64,000 nt of DNA from CAYRJA01 sp964424455 (lineage in GTDB: Bacteria > Bacteroidota > Bacteroidia > Chitinophagales > UBA10324). The notes beneath the pieces were generated by a model. The model saw only the letters and a list, made by a program, of their open reading frames with translations. It did no database searches and had not been told where the DNA came from. Position 1 is the stretch's first letter. Each line of letters starts with the position of its first letter. The DNA lies in assembly GCA_964424455.1 (NCBI GenBank), contig CAYRJA010000002.1, positions 1 through 64,000 on the forward strand, in the 5' to 3' direction. This document shows positions 37,076 to 43,842 of this stretch, piece after piece. Made by a program: the position numbers and the translations under genes.

Positions 37076-37105
37076 GATTAATTGTGTTTGAAAAAGTTTA
37101 AAAAA

Positions 37106-38203
37106 TTAAAAAGCATACCGCCAGGCAGCGTTCAACACGCTCTGTTGCGGCTGTTGTATTCCATTAAGATGTTGATAGAGAGGTAGTCCGTATTCTACTA
37201 ATACACGACTGTTCCTAACAACAGCGCCTTTTTTAAAGTAGTAGCTTAATCCGACATACCCGTTGACTAATGTTCCACCATAATTTTCAGGTGTAGCGCC
37301 CGGTTCCATCACTCTGTACAGTTGATTATCTTCACCATGAATTGTTTCCGTGAAGGTGGCATCCACTCTGAGAGATGGGGAAAGTGAACCTAAGAACTGA
37401 TAAGCTCCCCATGTATTTAGCATCAGTTTATTGCCGAGCCGGTAACCGTTTGCATTGTTATAGGTTCGCACTGTTCCTGTTGCCTGTACACTACCTTCGA
37501 AGTTTTTTGCCCGTTGAAGAAGTGTAACACCTGGATAAAAATCAACTGTGCCGGAACCATTTTGCATCATATACGGCAGCCGCATATTGGGATACATCAT
37601 ATCATCTGCAACGCCTTTTTGACGGATACTTCCTACAGGAATGTTTATGCCGCCACTTGCCATAAGTATCGTTCCTCTGCGAACAAAGAATGACCACAAT
37701 GCATAGAGTTGTGCATCACCAATACCCGAAGCTTTACTCTCCATCTCCATTAAATTCAAGCCCTCTGTACTGGGTGCAGCGGAGTGATTATGTCCACCTG
37801 CGGGTGTGTGCGAATGAGAAGCCGACAACATATTCATCTTCATGTCAAATGAATTATAGTTGAGCATAGCCATCAGCGTAATCCGGTCCGATAAGCCATA
37901 CATTCCCATCAGCATGTGCATATCCATCTTCATAGAGACAGGCGACATCAGGTAATTGTTCAGAATGGTTTCATCGGTTACCTTAGAAGTTCCGGAGATG
38001 TTGTTTTGCATTTGCATATTCATGTAGTTGTAGGAGAACATCCACATCCCTTTCAAATGTCTCATTCCTACCATTACACCTGCCGGGCTGTAGTCATCTC
38101 TGTTACAGCTACACAAAATGCTGTCACGCTTCGATGCGAATGAAAATTCAATACTGGACAACAGTATGAGTAAACCCAAAACGGGTTTGAAATAAAATTT
38201 CAT
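37106..38203 (-). CDS. Met/His-rich outer-membrane beta-barrel protein, putative copper-related
   Basis: 365 residues. A signal peptide (VLGLLILLSSIEFSFAS) and alternating hydrophobic pattern with a C-terminal aromatic (AWRYAF) suggest an outer-membrane barrel. It is unusually rich in methionine and histidine: NYMNMQMQNN, MKMDMHMLMGMYG, DMKMNML, and a SHSHTPAGGHNHS loop. Such Met/His clusters are typical of copper-handling proteins. An early LCSCNRDD adds a Cys pair. The transported or sensed metal is inference. Confidence 0.65.
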   Translation of the reverse strand: MKFYFKPVLGLLILLSSIEFSFASKRDSILCSCNRDDYSPAGVMVGMRHLKGMWMFSYNYMNMQMQNNISGTSKVTDETILNNYLMSPVSMKMDMHMLMGMYGLSDRITLMAMLNYNSFDMKMNMLSASHSHTPAGGHNHSAAPSTEGLNLMEMESKASGIGDAQLYALWSFFVRRGTILMASGGINIPVGSIRQKGVADDMMYPNMRLPYMMQNGSGTVDFYPGVTLLQRAKNFEGSVQATGTVRTYNNANGYRLGNKLMLNTWGAYQFLGSLSPSLRVDATFTETIHGEDNQLYRVMEPGATPENYGGTLVNGYVGLSYYFKKGAVVRNSRVLVEYGLPLYQHLNGIQQPQQSVLNAAWRYAF

Positions 38204-38295
38204 AACTGAAAAAATTATAGTGTAAAAAATCAGCCACTAATAAATCATTAATGGAAACCCGGAGCTACAGAATTGTAGTTCCGTAAACTGTAACA

Positions 38296-38679
38296 CTATA
38301 CTGTGGGCGGATGGAAAATGGAATTGCGGTAATGATTTGAAATAAAATCTGATTGATAGATGGGTGAATAGGTAATGGCTTCCTGTGAAAGGAATTCAAA
38401 TGAATAATCCTTTTCAAAGAAGAGTTGTAACTGTATTTTCTCGGCAACACTATTACTTACCGGCGACTTCTCCTTTTCTTCCTGTTGCTTCATTTTTCGC
38501 ATCATGTAACACTTTCCGTTACAGTGAAGTTTTGGTTTTGATTTGTTAATACAGAAATGGGAGATAATATATTCTTTATTCACCTCGTAATTCAGAACAA
38601 CAGTCAGATTCGCCAGTGTATTCAGTAAGACTGCAAACACAAGGAACAAACCCGTAAGTCGTACAAGAATATTTTTCAC
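38296..38679 (-). CDS. Small membrane-anchored protein with a CNGKC motif
   Basis: 127 residues: N-terminal membrane segment or signal (LVRLTGLFLVFAVLLNTLANLTVVL), then ISHFCINKSKPKLHCNGKCYMMRKM, three cysteines in a compact arrangement, followed by a charged linker and a polar C-terminus. Similar small Bacteroidota proteins sit beside copper-resistance genes. First gene of the leftward operon with the Met/His-rich barrel and MbnP-like protein. Metal binding by the cysteines is an inference. Confidence 0.6.
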   Translation of the reverse strand: MKNILVRLTGLFLVFAVLLNTLANLTVVLNYEVNKEYIISHFCINKSKPKLHCNGKCYMMRKMKQQEEKEKSPVSNSVAEKIQLQLFFEKDYSFEFLSQEAITYSPIYQSDFISNHYRNSIFHPPTV

Positions 38680-38747
38680 GCATCAAAAGTATTGATAAGA
38701 ATTTATATTGATGTAATGATTTATATCAGTCACAATCCGATTGGTAT

Positions 38748-38821
38748 TTCCGTCCACGCCGAATCACTGCTGCCGTGCCTTGTGCGTGTGCGAAGGACTC
38801 GGCGGAATTACTGTAACACTG
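38748..38821. repeat. 74-bp repeat, left copy
   Basis: Same orientation and about 95% identical (four differences in 74) to 40793-40866. The core is palindromic, with arms near GCCGAATC and GACTCGGCG. The right end contains a copy of the dispersed word (38812). The two copies flank the T9SS protein gene between them. Confidence 0.85.
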
Positions 38822-38833
38822 CTCATCCATCTC

Positions 38834-40774
38834 TCACTGTTTTATGAATTTGTTGATTACCCATCCGTCTTTTGTTCTTGCCTTCAGCAGGTACATGCCG
38901 GAGGGAAGCCCGCTTACATCTATTTGAGTAGTGCGTACAGCATTCTGCGTAGTGCGTATCACTGTTTGCCCTAACAAATCTGTTACAGTTATTTCATCTC
39001 CAATTTGTAATTTGTCATTTGTAATCTGCAATTTATCCATTGCCGGGTTGGGGCTTATTGTAATCTTACTTTCTTTCTTCTTCATTACAGCACTCACAGG
39101 AAAATCGCAGGTGACTCCTCCCGTAAAATATTTATAGTACAAGCTCGTATCCTGATAACACAAAAGCGGTCCTTCATTATTAAAATAACTTACCGGCTGC
39201 GGCAGCATGGAAGCCAAACCTCCTATCAGTTGTGCATAGCCATCATTACCAAAGCTCCATCCATCCAAAGGAGTAGTATAGATTCTTTTTAGGTTTTCTG
39301 TTTGTAAGATGAGCGTAGTAATGCTATCAACTATCACTCTAAAGGTGGTATCGCTTGCACTTTGCGGCTGTGGTGTGTAGTAAGTGAGCGTGTCACCAAC
39401 CTTCACATTAAACTTATACCCCTCTACAAATCTTTTCTGGTAATTGTTGTAGTACATAATGCGGTTGGTATCTCCGAATACATACAAGGGTTGTAATGCT
39501 GTATGAGTTTTATCAGGCAGGTATTGCTCTGCTATTATTTTGCGGCAGTTGTAGCCGCTGGTGGGTGGGGTGTTCATGACAAAGGTATCTCTTGCTACCT
39601 CATAGTATTTGTAACAGCTATTGGGTTGCTGCTGCCCCTCTGCAGAGCTATTATGCCACCACCTGGTTGCTACGGGTGCGTAAGAGGAGAAGGTGCCATC
39701 TACAAATTTTACTATTTTTTTTGCAGGTATATACCCCACTGAATCAAAACTCCCCGAAATGAATAATGTATCATTGAATACTTCTAATGAAGTAAGACTA
39801 ATTGAGGCTAATTTGTCACTCAATATAAAATGAGTTAAAAAATTTTCATCATATTGAAATAATCCTGTTGCATAAGAAAAACTTTTAGTCCTAAATCTTC
39901 CTAATAAATACAACTTATTATGGTAGACTTCTAAAGCGTTAAAGTTAATTATTATAATACTATCAAATTCAGGAATATTTTCCCACTTGTTACCTGTCCA
40001 TCTTGCAAAACTATTTCCTTTAACCTCTCCAGCAGAGTCAAAATCGCCACCAACATACAGGTTGTATTTATATTCTTTTAAAACATTTACAAAAGCAGCT
40101 CCGGTTAATTCCGAACCTAATGAATTCCAAGAAAAGCAATTCCATTTTGCTAAACCGCTTACTTTAATAGTATCTATTTTATGAAAACCACCACCAGAAT
40201 ATAGCTCACCCTTAAAAAATTCCAATGCTCTTATACTAGTCCCCACAGAAGTAACACCAATTCCCAAAGGAAAAGCATTGCCTAATGTATCAATACCACC
40301 AATCTGATAGCTATTTGTATTCTGAAATTCACCAAAAGCTCCTCCAGCGTAAATAGTATCATGTACTGACTTTAAACAGTAAACCAAACCCTCGCCACAG
40401 ACGCTTTTATAACAGTGTGAAATGCTGAAACTATCTAGGGTGTAAAATGCCCAATCTGAATTATATCCTTTCATTATGACACACTCCCCTGAAGAAAGAC
40501 AAGTACCGATTCCATAATCCCAAAATGATTCTGTTGGTCCCACTTGTGTTAGTTTTCCATCTCGATAAGCATAAAGCCAGGAGGTATCCAGCTCTTTCGG
40601 AAGTGCTCTATAAAAATAAGTTGAAGCATACAGCAGGTTATGAACTGTATCTGCAAACAAGGCGTTGCATGCATTTGCTTTTGACAGCTTATTGTCAAAT
40701 ACCGGAATAAAATACTGAGACCTTGAGTAGAGGGAAATTGAATTAAGAAATATTATTAAGAGGACTTTTTTCAT
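38834..40774 (-). CDS. Secreted propeller-like protein with T9SS type A sorting domain
   Basis: 646 residues. Signal peptide (KVLLIIFLNSISLYSRSQ), then repeated units of the type YAGGAFGEFQNTN..GGIDTLGNAF, LYVGGDFDSAGEV..FARWTGNKW and LFISGSFDSVG, suggesting a beta-propeller of about 40-50-residue blades. The C-terminus ISPNPAMDKLQI ... LPSGMYLLKARTKDGWVINKF is a type A sorting domain. Within it are short duplicated words (LQITNDKLQI, RTTQNAVRTTQ) matching local DNA repeats. Substrate unknown. The gene is framed by two copies of a 74-bp repeat. Confidence 0.75.
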   Translation of the reverse strand: MKKVLLIIFLNSISLYSRSQYFIPVFDNKLSKANACNALFADTVHNLLYASTYFYRALPKELDTSWLYAYRDGKLTQVGPTESFWDYGIGTCLSSGECVIMKGYNSDWAFYTLDSFSISHCYKSVCGEGLVYCLKSVHDTIYAGGAFGEFQNTNSYQIGGIDTLGNAFPLGIGVTSVGTSIRALEFFKGELYSGGGFHKIDTIKVSGLAKWNCFSWNSLGSELTGAAFVNVLKEYKYNLYVGGDFDSAGEVKGNSFARWTGNKWENIPEFDSIIIINFNALEVYHNKLYLLGRFRTKSFSYATGLFQYDENFLTHFILSDKLASISLTSLEVFNDTLFISGSFDSVGYIPAKKIVKFVDGTFSSYAPVATRWWHNSSAEGQQQPNSCYKYYEVARDTFVMNTPPTSGYNCRKIIAEQYLPDKTHTALQPLYVFGDTNRIMYYNNYQKRFVEGYKFNVKVGDTLTYYTPQPQSASDTTFRVIVDSITTLILQTENLKRIYTTPLDGWSFGNDGYAQLIGGLASMLPQPVSYFNNEGPLLCYQDTSLYYKYFTGGVTCDFPVSAVMKKKESKITISPNPAMDKLQITNDKLQIGDEITVTDLLGQTVIRTTQNAVRTTQIDVSGLPSGMYLLKARTKDGWVINKFIKQ

Positions 40775-40792
40775 GGCTTTTGAAGAATTAAC

Positions 40793-40866
40793 TTCCGTCC
40801 ACGCCGAGTCACTGCTGCCGTGCCTTGTGCGGGTGCGCAGGACTCGGCGGTATTACTGTAACACTG
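40793..40866. repeat. 74-bp repeat, right copy, with 9-bp perfect palindrome arms
   Basis: Partner of 38748-38821. Here the arms CGCCGAGTC (40802-40810) and GACTCGGCG (40841-40849) are perfect inverted complements around a 30-base centre containing TGCCTTGTGC. The copy also has the dispersed word at 40857. It lies just upstream of the T9SS protein gene start. Confidence 0.85.
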
Positions 40867-40974
40867 TTCGTTCATAAATTTGCCTATTGCATGAGTAAAT
40901 CTAATACTATGAACAGACAACGTCAAGTAAATTATTGTTTTGTTATGGATGCGGGCGGGGGGTTGGCTCTTTTT

Positions 40975-41123
40975 CATCTACGCCCTTGTTGGTAAAGCTC
41001 TGCCTTGTCAGGTCTCCTGACCGACAAGCCGTTTAACCGGCAACTCCATTTATTCTCTAACATGAGTTAAGAACTTCCACCTCATCTCATCGCTCAAAAA
41101 ATAAAATGAAGCTAAACTATTTT
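40975..41123. repeat. 150-bp direct repeat, copy 1
   Basis: 149 bp, the same orientation as 41179-41328 and about 98% identical (one inserted C, two substitutions). Contains a TGTCAGG palindrome at 41004-41028. Confidence 0.9.
41004..41028. repeat. TGTCAGG palindrome (three copies: 41004, 41209, 41330)
   Basis: 25-bp imperfect palindrome with TTGTCAGG and CCTGACCGACAA arms around TCT. A second copy is at 41209-41233, inside the other 150-bp repeat. A third, inverted and with a GAAA-type centre, is at 41330-41354. Short palindromes of this sort are common mobile intergenic elements; no transposase is encoded nearby. Confidence 0.75.
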
Positions 41124-41129
41124 CCGCCC

Positions 41130-41178
41130 CCGCAGAGTCTCCTCCGTCTTGCCTTGAGCCGTGCGAGGGACTCTGCGG
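41130..41178. repeat. REP-like palindrome between the 150-bp repeats
   Basis: Arms CCGCAGAGTC (41130-41139) and GACTCTGCGG (41169-41178) are perfect. The centre includes TTGCCTTGAGCCGTGCGAGG, clearly related to the TGCCTTGTGCGGGTGCG centre of the 74-bp repeats. A decayed fourth member is at 41433-41476 (arms TGCCGAGTT / AACTCAGCG, centre ACTTTGAGCCG). Together they look like one REP-like family. Confidence 0.75.
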
Positions 41179-41328
41179 CATCTACGCCCTTGTTGGTAAA
41201 GCTCTGCCCTTGTCAGGTCTCCTGACCGACAAGCCGTTTAACCGACAACTCCATTTATTCTCTAACATGAGTTAAGAACTTCCACCTCATCTCATCGCCC
41301 AAAAAATAAAATGAAGCTAAACTATTTT
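41179..41328. repeat. 150-bp direct repeat, copy 2
   Basis: Second copy of 40975-41123, separated from it by the palindrome. The near identity implies a recent duplication or active gene conversion. Confidence 0.9.
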
Positions 41329-41360
41329 AGCTGTCGGTCAGGAAACCTGACAGCGGCGGA

Positions 41361-41392
41361 GAGTTTACCCGCTGGCGAGTTTACCCGCTGGC
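41361..41392. repeat. 16-bp tandem duplication
   Basis: GAGTTTACCCGCTGGC occurs twice without a gap (41361-41376 and 41377-41392). Confidence 0.85.
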
Positions 41393-41413
41393 GCAAGTGT
41401 TTTTCACTTGCGC
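41391..41413. repeat. Strong 9-bp hairpin
   Basis: GCGCAAGTG, five T, then CACTTGCGC: a perfect stem with a short loop. No T run follows, so it looks like another palindromic repeat rather than a terminator. Confidence 0.6.
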
Positions 41414-41581
41414 TTCACTTCGCATTCATTCCTGCCGAGTTACTCCGCAATACTTTGAGCCGAAAAGAACTCAGCGACGAAATTGCAACACAGTTCATTC
41501 CACCAATCAAAATTCATTTTTTATAATGAGGCGCACTACATATAACTTTCACTGGAATAAACATTCTTCTGCTACAGTAAG

Positions 41582-42253
41582 TCAACTATTAGCAATTTTC
41601 TTCATCTTAATTTTTGGCAAACTCTTCTGATAATACTTACAGAGATCCCGTAGTCCGCACTCCTCACATTTAGGATTTCGTGCCAGACAGATATATCGCC
41701 CGTGCAAAATCAGCCAGTGATGTGCCAAGGATATTTTATCCTTCGGAATATATTTTATCAACTGCATTTCCGCCTGCAACGGAGTTTTTGCGCCTACAGT
41801 TAATCCGATTCTTGCGGCTACACGAAATACATGTGTATCCACAGCCATCTTCGGCTGATTGAAAATACAGGAGGCAATTACATTGGCGGTTTTTCTTCCA
41901 ACGCCGGGCAACTCCTGTAACAGTTCTGTATCGCCCGGTACTTTACTGTCAAATTTCTCTACTAACATTTTTGCCATCCCGATTAAATGCTTCGTCTTGT
42001 TGTTCGGATAGCTGATACTTTTGATGAGCGGAAATAATTCATCGAAAGAGGCGTGCGACAGTTTTTCAGGAGTAGGAAATTTTTTAAAGATGGCAGGCGT
42101 GGTCATGTTCACGCGCTTGTCGGTACATTGCGCAGAAAGAATTACCGCCACTAACAACTGATAGGGGTCTTCATATTCCAATTCCGTTTCTGCATTCGGC
42201 TGATGCTTGCTGAAATAATCAATAAACCGCCGGAACCTTTCTTGTCTGGTCAT
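41582..42253 (-). CDS. nth: Endonuclease III (base-excision repair glycosylase/lyase)
   Basis: 223 residues from the ATG at 42253; an in-frame TTG lies 6 bp further upstream. The helix-hairpin-helix is LPGVGRKTANVI with the catalytic Lys, the catalytic Asp is in MAVDTHVFRVA, and the C-terminal iron-sulfur ligands are C-x6-C-x2-C-x5-C in CLARNPKCEECGLRDLC. It removes oxidised pyrimidines. A TACATTTG box with TTTG 17 bp upstream reads toward the gene on the minus strand (42264-42257). Confidence 0.93.
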   Translation of the reverse strand: MTRQERFRRFIDYFSKHQPNAETELEYEDPYQLLVAVILSAQCTDKRVNMTTPAIFKKFPTPEKLSHASFDELFPLIKSISYPNNKTKHLIGMAKMLVEKFDSKVPGDTELLQELPGVGRKTANVIASCIFNQPKMAVDTHVFRVAARIGLTVGAKTPLQAEMQLIKYIPKDKISLAHHWLILHGRYICLARNPKCEECGLRDLCKYYQKSLPKIKMKKIANS

Positions 42254-42256
42254 AGG

Positions 42257-42285
42257 CAAATGTATTTTGTAAAGCGAACTACAAA
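42257..42285 (-). promoter_or_regulatory. Promoter boxes almost touching the nth start codon
   Basis: On the minus strand TTTG, 17 bases, then TACATTTG, ending 3 bp before the nth ATG. Both boxes match the Bacteroidota consensus. If used, the transcript would begin at or within the start codon, giving a leaderless mRNA. Confidence 0.4.
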
Positions 42286-42410
42286 CAAAAATTATTTTTT
42301 GTTTCCCGGAATTCTTCTGTCAAAGAAGGAGATATGAATAGATGTTGTACAGCAAACTACTTCATTTGCCGACAACACATTGACAGATTTTAGACAGCGG
42401 AAAAGGAGAA

Positions 42411-42647
42411 CTAATGTATCTCCGTTTCCAGTGAATTTTTGCTGTGCTGTAAAATCAGTTTAACCGAAGAGGGAGATGGCTCCATAGAAAGACAGTCCAG
42501 TTCTTCACGCGCAGTCAGCATGGCATGATAAGTTTTGGCAAGTTCCATATCTTCAAGAAGCGCCGTTTTAATTGCAAGAGTTTCTTCGGATGAGGTCTCT
42601 TTGTAGATATAACGTACTAAGTCGTCGTGTGTAAAAAGTGGTTGCAT
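42411..42647 (-). CDS. Small helical protein downstream of the ECF sigma factor, possible anti-sigma-like protein
   Basis: 78 residues from the ATG at 42647 (MQPLFTHDDL); a start 21 bp upstream is also possible. Acidic and helical: DDLVRYIYKETSSEETLAIKTALLEDMELAKTYHAML resembles the N-terminal helices of anti-sigma factors, but there is no zinc-binding His/Cys set and no membrane segment. It follows the sigma factor gene on the same strand after 202 bp that contain a long hairpin. The role is inferred from position. Confidence 0.55.
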   Translation of the reverse strand: MQPLFTHDDLVRYIYKETSSEETLAIKTALLEDMELAKTYHAMLTAREELDCLSMEPSPSSVKLILQHSKNSLETEIH

Positions 42648-42750
42648 AATTTGTTTTGAAAAGAACATTGGGTGAATGAATTAATTGTATTAACGAGAGC
42701 GTTTTGAGGTTATTGTATTCCGGTAAAATATATTTTTTCATCGCTTTAAA

Positions 42751-42814
42751 CATGAATACGGAATGAAGAATAAACCGTCCGGCTTGTTTTATAAATCTTC
42801 TTTTCGTATTCATG
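42751..42814 (-). promoter_or_regulatory. Long hairpin between the sigma factor gene and the small helical protein gene
   Basis: Arms at 42751-42768 (starting CATGAATACG) and 42797-42814 (ending CGTATTCATG) pair over 18 bp with two mismatches; the outer 10 bp are perfect. Loop of 28 bases. It lies 35 bp after the sigma factor stop. No clean T run follows, so an mRNA-stabilising or attenuating structure is as likely as a terminator. Confidence 0.65.
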
Positions 42815-42849
42815 TTCTCAGTAACGATGCTTTAAGGAACTTATTTTAT

Positions 42850-43428
42850 TTAAATGGAAATTTGTTTTTCAACCATCATGCGGCGAATATTAATCAGTGC
42901 ATAGCGCATTCTGCCCAGTGCGGTATTAATACTCACATTGGTAATATCTGCAATTTCTTTAAAACTTAAATCTGAATAATGCCGGAGAATTACCACTTCC
43001 TTTTGTTCTTCGGGCAACTGTTCTATCAGCATTTTCACCCGCTCGTGAGCCTGAACGGTTATCATTTTCTGTTCTGCATTTTCACCGGTAAAATTCAGCA
43101 GCTTGAAAATATCGAAACCGTCTTTTGTACGGATTACCGGAGTACGCTTGGTTTTGCGATAGTAATCAATACACAAGTTATTGGCGATACGCATCACCCA
43201 TGGAAGAAATTTTCCTTCTTCGTGGTATTTTCCTTCGCGCAGCTTTTCCACCACTTTAATAAAAGTATCCTGAAAAAGGTCTTCAGCGATGTAACGGTCG
43301 CGTACAAAAAGATAAATAGAGGTAAATACCTTCTGTTTGTGGCGGTTCAGCAATGTGGCAAGCGCCTGTTCGTTGCCGCGCAGATACTGCTGTACCAGCG
43401 CATGGTCGTTGGGGGAGTTGGTTTGCAT
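42850..43428 (-). CDS. ECF-type RNA polymerase sigma factor
   Basis: 192 residues. Region 2 includes YIAEDLFQDTFIKVVEKL and FLPWVMRIANNLCIDYYRKTKR; region 4 includes LPEEQKEVVILRHYSDLSFKEIADITNVSINTALGRMRYAL. No region 1 or 3, as expected of the ECF class. Redirects RNA polymerase to its own promoters. No classic membrane anti-sigma gene follows; the small downstream protein may fill that place. Confidence 0.92.
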   Translation of the reverse strand: MQTNSPNDHALVQQYLRGNEQALATLLNRHKQKVFTSIYLFVRDRYIAEDLFQDTFIKVVEKLREGKYHEEGKFLPWVMRIANNLCIDYYRKTKRTPVIRTKDGFDIFKLLNFTGENAEQKMITVQAHERVKMLIEQLPEEQKEVVILRHYSDLSFKEIADITNVSINTALGRMRYALINIRRMMVEKQISI

Positions 43429-43842
43429 GGTTTCTACAATTAAGGGTTTAAAAATGGAATTGGTTTGTAGAAATTTACATGCGTCTTACTAACTTAAAAG
43501 TGATTTAGAGTTTAGAAAATTGTTTAGAGTTTAAAGAGCCCGGGACAGAGTGATTAACTCAAAGCCCTGAACTAAAAACCCGAAAAATTAAAAAATGTGT
43601 AAAAAGCGAAACGATAGAGTATGTAGTGTAGAGATGTTTCGTCTTAGAGTGTGTCTATTATGAGTTCTGTAATTTGTTCTCTATTTACGCAGAGAAATGA
43701 AATTTGTTTTATCAAATATGAGAATAATTTTTCAACTGCCAAATTTTATTTCGATTAGTTGAACTTAATTACCTGATTGAACTAAAATCTTACGGCTCTA
43801 TGTTACTAAACCTACTCCTTTATTTATTTTTGCAATCCTCTC
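43429..43842. other. 414-bp divergent intergenic region (sigma factor / uvrA)
   Basis: No gene seen. A direct repeat TTTAGAGTTTA occurs at 43504-43514 and 43523-43533, 19 bp apart, upstream of the leftward sigma factor gene, and could be a regulator site. Near the right edge is the -7 box of uvrA. No copy of the dispersed word. Confidence 0.5.
43825..43832 (+). promoter_or_regulatory. -7 box directly upstream of uvrA
   Basis: TATTTTTG matches TAnnTTTG and ends 10 bp before the uvrA ATG, implying a very short leader. No TTTG at -33. Confidence 0.4.

Larger units (their letters stand above)
40775..41581. other. 807-bp gene-free region made of nested repeats
   Basis: No convincing gene. It holds a 74-bp repeat (40793-40866), two 150-bp direct repeats (40975-41123, 41179-41328) around a palindrome (41130-41178), three copies of a TGTCAGG palindrome, a 16-bp tandem duplication and a strong hairpin, each listed separately. 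One open frame over 41311-41526 reads through repeat sequence and is not credible. Confidence 0.8.

Noticed and set aside
41311..41526. 71-codon rightward open frame in the repeat cluster
   Set aside because: It runs through a palindrome, a tandem duplication and a hairpin, so its length is a by-product of repeats.
40775..41581. CRISPR array
   Set aside because: The repeats are not regularly spaced, the units are palindromes or 150-bp duplications, there are no unique equal-sized spacers, and no cas genes are present.
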